DNA from: Paenibacillus terrigena DSM 21567
Lineage (GTDB): Bacteria > Bacillota > Bacilli > Paenibacillales > Paenibacillaceae
NCBI RefSeq assembly: GCF_000374845.1
Contig: NZ_KB895415.1
Span: forward strand, 434,001-498,000
Length of the DNA: 64,000 bases
Reading direction: 5' to 3'
In this document: piece after piece, positions 1-8,498 of the stretch
Layout of the letters: every line of letters begins with the position of its first letter
How positions within the stretch are numbered: the stretch's first letter is position 1
Position numbers and translations under genes: made by a program
Notes under the pieces: generated by a model
Seen by the model: only the letters and a program-made list of their open reading frames with translations
What the model was told of the DNA's origin: nothing
Databases searched by the model: none

Positions 1-782
1 TCCAGCATGCCTTTTACGAATAGAATTGTTCTCGTCCATCCTTCCGTTGTCGGCTCAGCTTCTGCAGGTTGAAGGAACCAGGCCATTTTATTCTTCTCAT
101 ATTTCATCGACAGAGATCTCGCCATCGGCATTAGCATTTCGTTAGCGATATTATCGAGCGCAAAATAGATTAATGCGCGATCCGTCGCACTATGAATCTC
201 ACCCCAGTCATCAATGCGCACGATCAGGAGGAGACAAGGCGTGTCATCCGACAGCTTGATTTGCAGCTCTTCGAATTTGTCGCGGATCGATGCGATCGTT
301 GCAGGGTCACCCTGTAAGATTTCACTCATGTATTGCTGCTGAAGGTAAGGAAGGGCCAGCATCTTCTGCTGCTTGGCTTGAACGAAAAGCGAATCCATGA
401 ACCGCTCCTCCTCTAAGGAAGTGGCCGCGCGAAGGATGGATTCCTTAATTTTGGCATTCCCCTCCGTCTTCAGAATATAATCGACGCTGCCTTGGCGAAT
501 GGCTTGCTGAACATACGAAAAATCGCTATAGCCCGTTAAGAAGATGACTTTGCATTTCGGCCATTGCTTCATAATTTCCTGGTGCAACTCCAATCCGCTC
601 ATCCCGGGCATACGAATATCGGAGAGCACAATATCCACCTTCGTGCGTCCCAGCCAATCCAGCGCTTCTTGCGAGGTGGCCGCCGCATAGATCTCTAATT
701 CTATCTCTGTCACGCAATTGCATAATTCAACCAGTCCATTCAAAATCAACGGTTCGTCATCCACGATTAATATGCGATACAT
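1..782 (-). CDS. YesN-type response regulator, partial (cut by left edge)
   Basis: The visible part is the N-terminal ~260 residues of a cytoplasmic response regulator. It opens MYRILIVDDEP, giving the acidic pair D8/D9, the phospho-acceptor D55 in the SDIRMPG motif, and the conserved lysine in YILKT near residue 104. After the receiver comes the variable linker region typical of YesN proteins (LLLIVRIDDWGEI...). An AraC-type DNA-binding end is expected beyond the window edge but is not seen. The start is ATG at 782, only 2 bp after the kinase stop codon, so the two are translated together. It should be phosphorylated by that kinase and activate a carbohydrate operon outside the window. Confidence 0.9.
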   Translation of the reverse strand, partial: MYRILIVDDEPLILNGLVELCNCVTEIELEIYAAATSQEALDWLGRTKVDIVLSDIRMPGMSGLELHQEIMKQWPKCKVIFLTGYSDFSYVQQAIRQGSVDYILKTEGNAKIKESILRAATSLEEERFMDSLFVQAKQQKMLALPYLQQQYMSEILQGDPATIASIRDKFEELQIKLSDDTPCLLLIVRIDDWGEIHSATDRALIYFALDNIANEMLMPMARSLSMKYEKNKMAWFLQPAEAEPTTEGWTRTILFVKGML

Positions 783-784
783 CC

Positions 785-2524
785 TTACTCAACCTCTTTC
801 GATAATGGAATTTGCATGAATACGCCTAGTCCGCCCATATCATTGCGATAGACGGTGAGTCCGGAACCTGCGCCGAACTTAATCTGAAGCCGTCGATGCA
901 CGTTAATGATTCCGGTCGTCTCGATGCCGAACGAATTGTCCATGGCAAGTTTATCCGTTAGCTGCCCCAGCTCTTCATCCGTTAACAAGCTGCCGTTGTC
1001 TTCGAAGCGAAGCTGCAGCTGCTGACCCTCTACTTGGTTCGATATGCGCAAGATGGCTCCCGATGGCTTCGATTCCAACCCATGCGTATAGGCATTCTCG
1101 ATGATCGGCTGCAAAATTAAGCGCGGTACAAATAGGAAATCTGTTGGGATTTGGATCGGCTCGAACGCAACTTGGATTCGGTCGCCGAATCGCATCGATT
1201 GGATATTGATATAAGCTTCCGCATGCTTGATCTCTTGACTTAACGGCAATTCCGATTTGGCATCCCGAGTAATGAATTGAAAATAATGACCCAAATAACT
1301 GACGAACTCCTTCGCTTTGTCGATATCCTCGAATTCGATTAATTGATGCAGAATAAAAAAGCTATTGTATAAAAAATGAGGATTGATCTGGGACTGAAGC
1401 TGCTTCAGCTCGGATTGTTGGCTGCGAATTTGCTGTTCATAGACTTCTTGAATTAATGATTGCAGCTGCTTGACCATCTTATTGAACTGATCGGATAAAT
1501 CTCTGAATTCATCGTTGCTTCCCTGCGAGGTGCGAATGGTCAAATCCCCTTGCTCCACCCGCCGGAAGGCGGTGACCATCTTGCGCAGCGGATTGCGAAT
1601 CGTTTTGAGAATCCAATACGAGAAGAGAACAATCACGATGACCGATACGATAAATAAAATCCAGAACAGCGCGTTAAATTTGTCAAAATCGCTCATGATA
1701 AACGCTTCAGGTGTATAGATCGCAAGCGTCATCTCATAGTCCTGAGACTTCTGCAGCGATACCAAATACCGCTGTCCGTCATATTTCAAAATGTCGTTGC
1801 GACTGCTGCTCTCGATCTCACGCGACACTAACAACTGCAGCTCTTGGGTAAGCGACTGAATTTGATTATTCAAGATAACGTTGTTGCTGTCATGCAAATA
1901 GAGCAATGCGCCGCCCTGATCTACGACATTGGCCAAACTCTTGCGAATCATATTTTGATCGAGCTCAATTTCGATCATGAACGCAGGAGGACGATCCGAT
2001 AAGGGCGACTCAGGAAAATAAGAATTCAATAAAATTTTGCCGTTCCACCATATTAACGGCGACAATTGATGGCGCATCTGAGACCGAATTTGGAGGAGTT
2101 GATCCATGGGAACCCCTTCGGTATAATTACCAGGCTTGATTCGTTTGTCGATGGAAGGGATATAGAAGGTAACATCCGCAATATAAGAGCTGGAATCCTT
2201 GAACAAGTTTAACTTTCGCTCCAAGCGCAAGATGGATTCCCGAAGCTCATTCTCCGACAAGGCTGGCGCCACCGTTCCCAGCGTCATGACATCCTCATCG
2301 ACGATCAGGGACTGCTTATACTTATCTATTTTCCGAATCTCATCGGTCAATGAGGTCAAATAGAAATTGACATTCGTCTGCATCGACTGTAATATGTGCT
2401 CCCTCAGACTATTGGCAACCTGATGGTTCAGAAAGATGCCTAACATATACACGGGTAAGATCGCGATGAGAAACCCGATCAATAGCTTGGGATAAATGGT
2501 GAACCGTTTCCTCTGCACCTGCAT
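785..2524 (-). CDS. YesM-type sensor histidine kinase
   Basis: A 579-residue membrane histidine kinase. One membrane segment lies at about residues 12-34, an extracellular sensor at 35-280, and a second membrane segment at about 285-310. A HAMP linker follows, then a His_kinase domain with QINPHFLYN (phospho-acceptor His near 382) and an HATPase domain with an IIENAYTHG N-box near 475. This is the standard architecture and length for YesM proteins that sense extracellular sugars. GGAGG lies 9 bases before the ATG. It shares an operon with the response regulator downstream. The ligand cannot be told from the sequence. Confidence 0.93.
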   Translation of the reverse strand: MQVQRKRFTIYPKLLIGFLIAILPVYMLGIFLNHQVANSLREHILQSMQTNVNFYLTSLTDEIRKIDKYKQSLIVDEDVMTLGTVAPALSENELRESILRLERKLNLFKDSSSYIADVTFYIPSIDKRIKPGNYTEGVPMDQLLQIRSQMRHQLSPLIWWNGKILLNSYFPESPLSDRPPAFMIEIELDQNMIRKSLANVVDQGGALLYLHDSNNVILNNQIQSLTQELQLLVSREIESSSRNDILKYDGQRYLVSLQKSQDYEMTLAIYTPEAFIMSDFDKFNALFWILFIVSVIVIVLFSYWILKTIRNPLRKMVTAFRRVEQGDLTIRTSQGSNDEFRDLSDQFNKMVKQLQSLIQEVYEQQIRSQQSELKQLQSQINPHFLYNSFFILHQLIEFEDIDKAKEFVSYLGHYFQFITRDAKSELPLSQEIKHAEAYINIQSMRFGDRIQVAFEPIQIPTDFLFVPRLILQPIIENAYTHGLESKPSGAILRISNQVEGQQLQLRFEDNGSLLTDEELGQLTDKLAMDNSFGIETTGIINVHRRLQIKFGAGSGLTVYRNDMGGLGVFMQIPLSKEVE

Positions 2525-2564
2525 GATGATTGCCTCCTCTTGTTACATGAAAAATACAATAAAC

Positions 2565-2570
2565 ATTATA
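2565..2570 (-). promoter_or_regulatory. -10 box for kinase/regulator operon
   Basis: On the minus strand a perfect TATAAT lies about 40 bp before the kinase start. No good -35 lies 17 bp upstream, so this may be an activated or weak promoter. Confidence 0.4.
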
Positions 2571-2614
2571 CCTAAGTGTTACCAAAAGTCGCTGTCCAAT
2601 TTTACGCCATGACC

Positions 2615-2656
2615 ATAAAAAGCAGGCACTCTCCAACCAGAGTACCTGCTTTTTAT
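2615..2656 (-). terminator. Rho-independent terminator after ribokinase
   Basis: Inverted repeat ATAAAAAGCAGG / CCTGCTTTTTAT enclosing a second arm pair around CTCT/AGAG. A T-run follows on the minus strand, just beyond the ribokinase stop. The same hairpin sequence recurs at 34538-34580. Confidence 0.8.
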
Positions 2657-2692
2657 GGCTTACGTATGATTTCTTTTGACGATTTACATATA

Positions 2693-3619
2693 CTAGTCAC
2701 TCATTTCTGAGAGTTCATGAGCATAGGGAATGGATTGAAACGCGCCTTTGCGCTGAACCACGATCGACGAGAACTTACTTGCGAACCGAACCGCTTCGAC
2801 GACATGCTCGAACTGCTTTGGATCGTTCCCTTGCAGTTTTGTGCAGAAGGAACCGATAAAGCTGTCTCCTGCAGCAGTCGTATCAATCGCCTGAACTTCC
2901 TCGGCAGGAATAGATACGTTGCCGTCCGGATGACAGATCATGCTGCCCCGTTCACCGAGTGTGACAATGACGCATCCCACGCCTTGCTGCATTAATGTCG
3001 CTGCACCTTGCACCATCGATTCGTCGCGACTTGTATCGCAGCCAGTAATCACATGCATCTCGCTTTCATTCGGGATGAGAAAATCCGTCACTTGAAGCAG
3101 TTCCGCCGGAATCTCCTTCGCTGGCGCAGGGTTAACCACCGTCACTTTCCCTTCCGCCTTTGCAATGGCAAACGCGTGCTGTATCACTTCCATCGGCACT
3201 TCGAATTGAGCCACAATAACATCGGATGACGTGATGACCTCTCTGGATTGCTCCACGTCCTGCTTGGTTATACCCATATTCGAGCCTGCGCTGACGACAA
3301 TCATGTTGCTGCCACGGTTACTGAACAAAATCAGGGCTTCGCCTGTCGGCAAATTCGGATCCACAAGAACATGTTCGGTATGAATGCCTTCTTGCTGCAA
3401 GGTGGATACGAGCTGTCGGCCATTCTCATCCGACCCGATTTTCCCGATAAATTGTACAGCGGCTCCTAATCGTGCTGCAGATACCGCTTGATTGAACCCT
3501 TTTCCCCCGGGACCAACCAGTTTACCAGAAGAAAATACGGTCTCTCCTTCTGTCGGGAGAGCTTCCAGCAGCAAGCTGGAATCCATATTCATACTGCCAA
3601 GTATGCATATCTTTTTCAT
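2693..3619 (-). CDS. rbsK: Ribokinase / PfkB-family sugar kinase
   Basis: Cytoplasmic PfkB-family kinase, expected to phosphorylate D-ribose at O5. It has the N-terminal GSMNMDSS region, the GGKGFNQAVSAARLG sugar-binding motif, and a C-terminal DTTAAGDSFIG motif carrying the catalytic aspartate (AAGD in place of the usual GAGD). Its ~308 residues match RbsK. The start MKKICILG at 3619 is preferred over upstream in-frame codons because it matches the family N-terminus and follows AGAGGG. The upstream nucleoside hydrolase runs 3649-4572, so the two genes are 29 bp apart and form one operon: hydrolysis of ribonucleosides followed by ribose phosphorylation. Confidence 0.88.
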   Translation of the reverse strand: MKKICILGSMNMDSSLLLEALPTEGETVFSSGKLVGPGGKGFNQAVSAARLGAAVQFIGKIGSDENGRQLVSTLQQEGIHTEHVLVDPNLPTGEALILFSNRGSNMIVVSAGSNMGITKQDVEQSREVITSSDVIVAQFEVPMEVIQHAFAIAKAEGKVTVVNPAPAKEIPAELLQVTDFLIPNESEMHVITGCDTSRDESMVQGAATLMQQGVGCVIVTLGERGSMICHPDGNVSIPAEEVQAIDTTAAGDSFIGSFCTKLQGNDPKQFEHVVEAVRFASKFSSIVVQRKGAFQSIPYAHELSEMSD

Positions 3620-3648
3620 CTTCTCTATCACCCTCTTCGCTATGATGC

Positions 3649-4572
3649 TTATCGAGCCTTTGCTAGGCACTCAATCGCCCATGTCCGGAATGCCTCCACA
3701 TCAATATCTAGACAAACCGTTGCATTCGGTTCTCTCTGATAACGACTCATCAAGTCTACGATCGTCGTACCTGCCGTGTAAGCACCAGCGGTTTCAACGT
3801 CAACGAAGCATTTCTGCGTTTTGAACAACTCCGGCTTCACAATATAAGCAATGGCGCATAGATCATGCATTTTGAGTCCTGTTTTCAAGCTGCCGCCGCG
3901 GTAATGCTGGAACATCGAATACAGCATCTTACCCGTCTCATTCAGATCTCGAATTTCCACGACATTATCCGGTGTTAAGGTTGCTCGGTTGGTCACATCC
4001 AATCCGACCATCGTAATATCCAGACCCGATGCGAAGACCATCTTCGCTGCTTCCGGATCTGCCAAAATGTTATATTCTGCTGTCGGACTATGGTTCCCTG
4101 CGGATGCGGATCCACCCATTAATACGACTCTCTCAATCCGGGATTTGCATTCTGGATACAAGGCCAGGAACAAGGCGATGTTCGTCAAAGGCCCAATCGG
4201 CACGAGCGTAACTTTCTCTTCGCTGTTCAGAATCGTCTCTCGAATCGCATTAACTGCGTTCTCCGGATGAATGTTCTTCTTCGGCGCCGGAAATTCATAA
4301 CCGTCCATACCGGACTCTCCATGAATTTCGCTTGCATCCTCGTAAGGAATGCACAGCGGCTGCCTAGCGCCCTTAGCTACAGGAATATCTTTTCCGAAAA
4401 ATTCAATAAGCTTCAAGGCGTTATTCGTCGTTCTGTCAACGGATACATTTCCTGCGACCGTTGTCAGAAGCTTAACATCGAGCGCCTCATGGTATACGGC
4501 CACGCCAATGGCTACCGCATCATCAATTCCAGGGTCCGTGTCAATAATAATAGGGATTCTCTTCACGTTCAT
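3649..4572 (-). CDS. Inosine/uridine-preferring nucleoside hydrolase
   Basis: Cleaves ribonucleosides to free base and ribose in the cytoplasm. The N-terminus carries the family's Ca2+/ribose-binding signature IIIDTDPGIDDAVAI. Further in are TVAGNVSVDRTTNNAL, the PLTNIALFL motif and a C-terminal MHDLCAIAYI segment that holds the conserved active-site histidine/aspartate. Length (~307 residues) fits IunH/Rih enzymes. The start MNVKR at 4572 follows GGAGAGG by 12 bases; an in-frame ATG at 4593 has no ribosome-binding site. First gene of the operon with ribokinase, divergent from the LacI regulator whose likely operators overlap its promoter. RihA/B/C specificity cannot be assigned. Confidence 0.9.
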   Translation of the reverse strand: MNVKRIPIIIDTDPGIDDAVAIGVAVYHEALDVKLLTTVAGNVSVDRTTNNALKLIEFFGKDIPVAKGARQPLCIPYEDASEIHGESGMDGYEFPAPKKNIHPENAVNAIRETILNSEEKVTLVPIGPLTNIALFLALYPECKSRIERVVLMGGSASAGNHSPTAEYNILADPEAAKMVFASGLDITMVGLDVTNRATLTPDNVVEIRDLNETGKMLYSMFQHYRGGSLKTGLKMHDLCAIAYIVKPELFKTQKCFVDVETAGAYTAGTTIVDLMSRYQREPNATVCLDIDVEAFRTWAIECLAKAR

Positions 4573-4657
4573 GCTGCTCAGCATCCTCTCCATTTGATGT
4601 CATAGAACCTATTCAACATATCTTTCCCAAAAGATCTGTAAAAATATCAAATAATGT

Positions 4658-4669
4658 GTAACCGGTTAC
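4658..4669. promoter_or_regulatory. LacI-type operator, perfect palindrome
   Basis: GTAACCGGTTAC, a perfect 12-bp palindrome with the central CG typical of LacI/GalR operators. It lies just downstream of the predicted start of the minus-strand nucleoside hydrolase transcript, where repressor would block it. Confidence 0.65.
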
Positions 4670-4682
4670 CTATTTCGATTCC

Positions 4683-4712
4683 ATGTTAATTCAATACGAA
4701 AGCGATGTCAAC
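4683..4712 (-). promoter_or_regulatory. Promoter of nucleoside hydrolase-ribokinase operon
   Basis: On the minus strand: TTGACA, 17-bp spacer, TAACAT. Perfect -35, 4/6 -10. The LacI-type palindrome at 4658-4669 lies right after the expected +1. Confidence 0.55.
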
Positions 4713-4740
4713 ACGTGATCTTTGTTGTATAATAGCTGCA

Positions 4741-4770
4741 TTGACAATAATTTTATGTAACCAGTACCAT
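4741..4770 (+). promoter_or_regulatory. Promoter of LacI regulator with overlapping half-operator
   Basis: TTGACA at 4741-4746, 18-bp spacer, TACCAT at 4765-4770. The imperfect operator GTAACCAGTACC (4757-4768) lies across the -10, suggesting autoregulation. Confidence 0.45.
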
Positions 4771-4787
4771 AGATGCACATATCATGC

Positions 4788-4799
4788 GTAATCGATTAC
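4788..4799. promoter_or_regulatory. Second LacI-type operator palindrome
   Basis: GTAATCGATTAC, a perfect palindrome matching 4658-4669 at all but the central pairs (shared form GTAAYCGRTTAC). It lies in the leader of the LacI gene, about 130 bp from the first site, a spacing compatible with looping. Confidence 0.6.
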
Positions 4800-4824
4800 A
4801 TATTACCTAAGGAGTTGAGGAATA

Positions 4825-5808
4825 ATCGCAACGATTCGAGATGTCTCTAAACTCGCTGGAGTTTCCGTGGCGACGGTTTCTCGCGTCCTGAATCAGAAAG
4901 GTTACGTCCACGAAGATACCGTGCAGAAAGTCCATAAAGCGATTGAAATGTTAAAATATGTCCCCAATGATGTCGCGCGCAGTTTATCCAAAAAATCAAC
5001 CAAAACCATCGCGCTGTTCGTCCCGGATATCACGAACCCCTTCTTCAATGAACTAGCGCTTGCCGTGGAGAAGGTCTCGCAAATGTATGGATATACGACG
5101 ATTCTGTGTAATACCAACGAATCATCCAAGATCGAACGCCAATACATCCAGACCCTGAAGCAAAAATATATCGACGGGTTTCTTATGGCCTCCAATACGC
5201 TGTCTGAAGACGAAATCGAACAATTGCAAGTCCCTATGGTCGCGGTGGACCGGGTTAGTTCGCCTTCTGTTCCTACCGTCTCTTCGAAAAATCGGGAAGG
5301 GGCTCACTTAGCTGTGCAGGCCCTATTGAAGCAGGGATGTACCAAAATTGCGCATATACGCGGCCCTAAAGGGATCTGGATTGCGGAGGAACGCTGCCAA
5401 GGCTATCTGGATCTGGTAGAAGATCTGCCATGGTTCACGCCGAAGCTGGTCGTGAACGGGAACTTCCAGCTGAAGGCAGCCATCGAAGCTGTGAATAAAC
5501 TGTTCGATGCGCATCCAGACATTGACGGGATATTCGCGGGCAATGACATGATGGCAATTGGCGCGCTGCGTGCGCTGCAGGAGCGTGGCATCCGCGTGCC
5601 GGACCAAGTACAGGTCATTGGGTATGACGGCATTCCGCTGACGGAAATGGTCTATCCGGAGCTGTCGACCGTATCGCAGCCGATCTATGAGATGGGGATG
5701 CTCGCCGCTCGTATTCTGATCAAGAAAATCGAGCAGCAGCCTTTGGACGAGGTGAATCACAAGCTGGAGGTTGAGCTGATTCAGCGCGGAACGACGCGTC
5801 AGCGCTAG
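4825..5808 (+). CDS. LacI-family transcriptional regulator with apparent ATC start
   Basis: DNA-binding repressor with an N-terminal LacI helix-turn-helix (TIRDVSKLAGVSVATVSRVLN) and a periplasmic-binding-protein-like effector domain, about 327 residues. Family members begin M-A-T-I-R-D; here the codon in the methionine position is ATC at 4825, followed by GCA ACG ATT. An in-frame TGA at 4816 rules out anything further upstream. AAGGAG sits 10 bases before the ATC. The first canonical start, GTG at 4867, would remove the first HTH helix. Its divergent partners and the palindromes between them point to control of ribonucleoside/ribose use; the effector is inferred, not shown. Confidence 0.85.
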   Translation: MATIRDVSKLAGVSVATVSRVLNQKGYVHEDTVQKVHKAIEMLKYVPNDVARSLSKKSTKTIALFVPDITNPFFNELALAVEKVSQMYGYTTILCNTNESSKIERQYIQTLKQKYIDGFLMASNTLSEDEIEQLQVPMVAVDRVSSPSVPTVSSKNREGAHLAVQALLKQGCTKIAHIRGPKGIWIAEERCQGYLDLVEDLPWFTPKLVVNGNFQLKAAIEAVNKLFDAHPDIDGIFAGNDMMAIGALRALQERGIRVPDQVQVIGYDGIPLTEMVYPELSTVSQPIYEMGMLAARILIKKIEQQPLDEVNHKLEVELIQRGTTRQR

Positions 5809-5851
5809 GATCAAAGTGATGGAATAACGAGATAAAGATTAATAATAAGAC

Positions 5852-5895
5852 AAAGCAGCCTTGGTTCGATACGGGTATCGGACCAAGGCTGCTTT
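5852..5895. terminator. Bidirectional terminator between lacI and MFS genes
   Basis: Long hairpin with outer arms AAAGCAGCCTTGGT / ACCAAGGCTGCTTT and inner arms CGATAC / GTATCG. It lies between two convergent genes. Confidence 0.8.
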
Positions 5896-5908
5896 GCGAT
5901 CAAAATGT

Positions 5909-7138
5909 TCAGTTGTTTATCGAATATTTACTGACATCCGCCTTCGCACGAACCGCACGCTGCTTCATGATCCGATTGACTTGTTCAGAGCCAAACAGCA
6001 TGCATACGACATAAATAGCGACGAATATCGGGAGGATCGCAACCGTCGTCTGCGAAGCGATCAAGCCGAGCGTCGGCGGCAGCAGCGTCGTACCCGTATA
6101 GGCTACAGCCATCTGATAACCCATCAGCTTCTGCGTATGTTCTTTGCCGAATCGTTCCGGGGTGGCGTGTAGCATGCAAGGATAGATCGGCGCAAAGCCT
6201 AAACCCACCAGCATAAAGCCGATCAGCGAGAAGAAGGGAGGTAACGGCAGAATAAGCAGTAATACGCCAGCCAGCGCCGTTAGCAATCCACTGCGGATCA
6301 AGACGCGATGGCTCACTTTTAACGTCACGAATCCCGTGATCAACCGCCCGATCGTAATGCCGCCGTAATACATGGATACCCATTGCGCCGCCACGGCAGC
6401 GGACACATCCTTGACGTTCACCAGGAAGCTGCTGCCCCATAAGCCTACGCTAGCTTCCGCACCGCAATAGAAGAGGAAGGTCATTAAGGTGAGCTTTACA
6501 CCCTTCAACCGCATCGTAGGAATGCTCGCGCTTACCTCCAGCTCAGGCGACAGCAACTCTTCACTCGCCGCATGGGTATGAACTTTCTCCATTCGTTTCC
6601 ATAGCGGCAGCGTCACGAATAGCAAAATAACGAGCGCAAATTGAATGCTCGCAACGGTCAAATATCCGCTCCGCCATAAATCGTCTTGACGAATAAATCC
6701 AGACATAATGATCGGACCCATGGTCGCTCCTACGCCCCAGAAGCAATGCAGCCAGCTCATATGATGCGCTTGATAATGCAGCGCGACATACTGATTAAGC
6801 GCCGCATCGACGGAACCCGCCCCGAGTCCGAGCGGTAAGGCGAGTATCATTAACCAACCAATCGAAGGCGCAAAGTAAAATCCGAGTAAAGCGCCCGCCG
6901 TCAGCAAGCAGCTTATTAACGTGATCTTGCCCGTTCCAAGCCGCTTCAAGAGCATACCGCTCGCTAGGCTTGAGACAATCGTCCCTGCGGCAATAATAAT
7001 CGAGATCACGCCCGCCATACCGAACGCGGCCCCGTACTCGGCTTGCATGACCGGCCAAGCAGCGCCAAGCAATGAATCCGGTAACCCTAAGCTGATAAAA
7101 GATAAATAAATGATAATCAAAAATAACGTTGCCACCAA
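5909..7138 (-). CDS. MFS transporter
   Basis: A 409-residue integral membrane transporter with about 12 hydrophobic segments. The cytoplasmic loop between segments 2 and 3 holds GMLLKRLGTGK, a version of the MFS GxxxDRxGRR motif, and the region after it (LGLGAGSVDAALNQYV) resembles fucose-permease-like and YbjJ-like MFS proteins. The start is a TTG at 7138 (or GTG at 7135) behind AGGGGCG; no ATG fits. It lies 14 bp downstream of the ROK regulator, so it is probably the main target of that regulator. Substrate unknown; a sugar or sugar acid is likely given the regulator family. Confidence 0.85.
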   Translation of the reverse strand: MVATLFLIIIYLSFISLGLPDSLLGAAWPVMQAEYGAAFGMAGVISIIIAAGTIVSSLASGMLLKRLGTGKITLISCLLTAGALLGFYFAPSIGWLMILALPLGLGAGSVDAALNQYVALHYQAHHMSWLHCFWGVGATMGPIIMSGFIRQDDLWRSGYLTVASIQFALVILLFVTLPLWKRMEKVHTHAASEELLSPELEVSASIPTMRLKGVKLTLMTFLFYCGAEASVGLWGSSFLVNVKDVSAAVAAQWVSMYYGGITIGRLITGFVTLKVSHRVLIRSGLLTALAGVLLLILPLPPFFSLIGFMLVGLGFAPIYPCMLHATPERFGKEHTQKLMGYQMAVAYTGTTLLPPTLGLIASQTTVAILPIFVAIYVVCMLFGSEQVNRIMKQRAVRAKADVSKYSINN

Positions 7139-7152
7139 ATCTCGCCCCTTAT

Positions 7153-8178
7153 TTATTCGTGTCTAGATAACTTGATGCTCGGCTCGAGCGTCGCTAGCGT
7201 CCGTGCTACCATTCCCTCCAAATAATCAGCTGTAAAATCTTCCGATACGATCACCTCTGGCACTGCGCTTACAGGCAGTTCAGAACTACACCGTTCAGCG
7301 ATTCTGCTTCCACTTGCCTGATTCACGATGCTGCCGTATAGCACGACACGATCGGGGTTAATGACCGCGCAAATGGAGACGATTAATTGAACGATTGCCT
7401 GTTCCACTTGCTCCGAAGAAGAGACGAAGGCGTGCTCCCCCCAAGGGATATTGAGCGGGATATTCGCGACTTCGCCAGCAAAGTTCCTTCTCCCCTTGAA
7501 CAGCTGTCCGTTGATGAAGATCCCTGCGCCTGGCGGGAACCGATCCGGGAAGTAGAGATAGGCGACAGCTTCATCGGAATGAATTTGTGCACGTTCACAA
7601 TAACCAACCACAGCAGCATTGACGTCATTCTCCATAATGACAGGCATGTTATATCGTTCCTTGAAGTGCTCTACCATCGAGACACCTAATAAGGCTTTAT
7701 AGTCAGAAATGACGATTCTCCCTTTCCATTCCGCCCCAGGCAGCCCGATCCCCAGCGCACGAATCGCAGGGTAAGATGCGATCAATGTATCGATGATACG
7801 TTCGAAGCATGCCACATCCACTTGCGCGACGCCTTCTGCTCTTTCATGAATGATCGTACCGAGAAGATTCACAACGGTGCTGCGCATCAGAATCTGCCCT
7901 CCCGTCTCATATGGAAACAGCGTCAGAATATAGGCATAATCGCCGTTATATTTGTATCGCTGCGCAGGTCTCCCCCCGCCCGAAGCGCACAGTTCTGACT
8001 CCAGTACTTCCGATGTTTGCAATAATTGCTGCAAGACCGTTCCTACCGTAACTGCGCTAAGGCCCGTGATGCTGGCAATCTGCTGTTTGGTTGCTTCCCG
8101 TTCGGCTTTTAGCGCTTTGCGGACGAGATTCATATTCACTTCTTTGATCACCATGGCATTTCCACCTATGCTTCTCAT
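7153..8178 (-). CDS. ROK-family transcriptional regulator
   Basis: About 341 residues. An N-terminal winged-helix segment (KQQIASITGLSAVTVGTVLQQLL) is followed by a ROK-like domain with ALGIGLPG and ENDVNAAVVGY. The ROK zinc motif (CxCGxxGCxE) is absent: the corresponding segment reads GEVANIPLNIPWGEHAF. The first ROK glycine-rich loop is also not recognisable, so sugar binding is plausible but kinase activity is not. The start is probably ATG at 8178, seven bases after GAGG; ATG at 8154 is an alternative. A palindrome immediately upstream suggests autoregulation, with the MFS gene downstream as the co-transcribed target. Confidence 0.85.
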   Translation of the reverse strand: MRSIGGNAMVIKEVNMNLVRKALKAEREATKQQIASITGLSAVTVGTVLQQLLQTSEVLESELCASGGGRPAQRYKYNGDYAYILTLFPYETGGQILMRSTVVNLLGTIIHERAEGVAQVDVACFERIIDTLIASYPAIRALGIGLPGAEWKGRIVISDYKALLGVSMVEHFKERYNMPVIMENDVNAAVVGYCERAQIHSDEAVAYLYFPDRFPPGAGIFINGQLFKGRRNFAGEVANIPLNIPWGEHAFVSSSEQVEQAIVQLIVSICAVINPDRVVLYGSIVNQASGSRIAERCSSELPVSAVPEVIVSEDFTADYLEGMVARTLATLEPSIKLSRHE

Positions 8179-8198
8179 CGTCACACCTCATTTCGAAA

Positions 8199-8227
8199 AC
8201 ACTTTATAAAAGTATTTTAATAAGTGT
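8199..8227. promoter_or_regulatory. Palindromic operator upstream of ROK gene
   Basis: ACACTT at 8199-8204 and AAGTGT at 8222-8227 flank the AT-rich dyad TATAAAAGTATTTTAAT. The size and AT-rich core resemble operators of ROK regulators such as NagC. Position fits autoregulation. Confidence 0.5.
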
Positions 8228-8285
8228 CTCCAATGTATGGGATTCTGCAAAAATTGTCAAGCGGAAAACGCAGAACACCAACAGA

Positions 8286-8303
8286 CGCCGAATCTCTTCG
8301 GCG
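8286..8303. repeat. CGCCGAA hairpin, repeat copy 1
   Basis: CGCCGAA-TCTC-TTCGGCG within an intergenic stretch of about 300 bp. The flanking AACGC and CAGACGCCGA sequences recur at 48318-48345 and in part at 55320-55364. Otherwise 8228-8456 shows nothing recognisable. Confidence 0.5.
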
Positions 8304-8456
8304 CCCAAATCATCTCTGGATTTTCACTTTGTATCATCCAATTGCCTCACTGTGCACCGAAATGCTGTATAACCTGAGGATACAAGGTTCTCCAAAATTT
8401 GAAATATCTCTAATAATTGTTCACGTTTTGAAATTTTGTTGAGATTCTGTGACGAG

Positions 8457-8462
8457 TATAAT
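8457..8462 (+). promoter_or_regulatory. -10 box for AraC sensor 1
   Basis: Perfect TATAAT 37 bp before the ATG of the sensor gene. The region 17 bp upstream (TTTTGT) is a weak -35. Confidence 0.45.
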
Positions 8463-8498
8463 ACGATAGACTTCACTAAGACTTAAAGGATGGTCATT

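Noticed and set aside
4867-5808. GTG at 4867 as the start of the LacI regulator
   Set aside because: It would remove the first part of the DNA-binding domain, although codons upstream encode a perfect family N-terminus with a proper ribosome-binding site.
5323-5814. 163-codon minus-strand ORF
   Set aside because: Antisense to the LacI effector domain, no motif and no ribosome-binding site.
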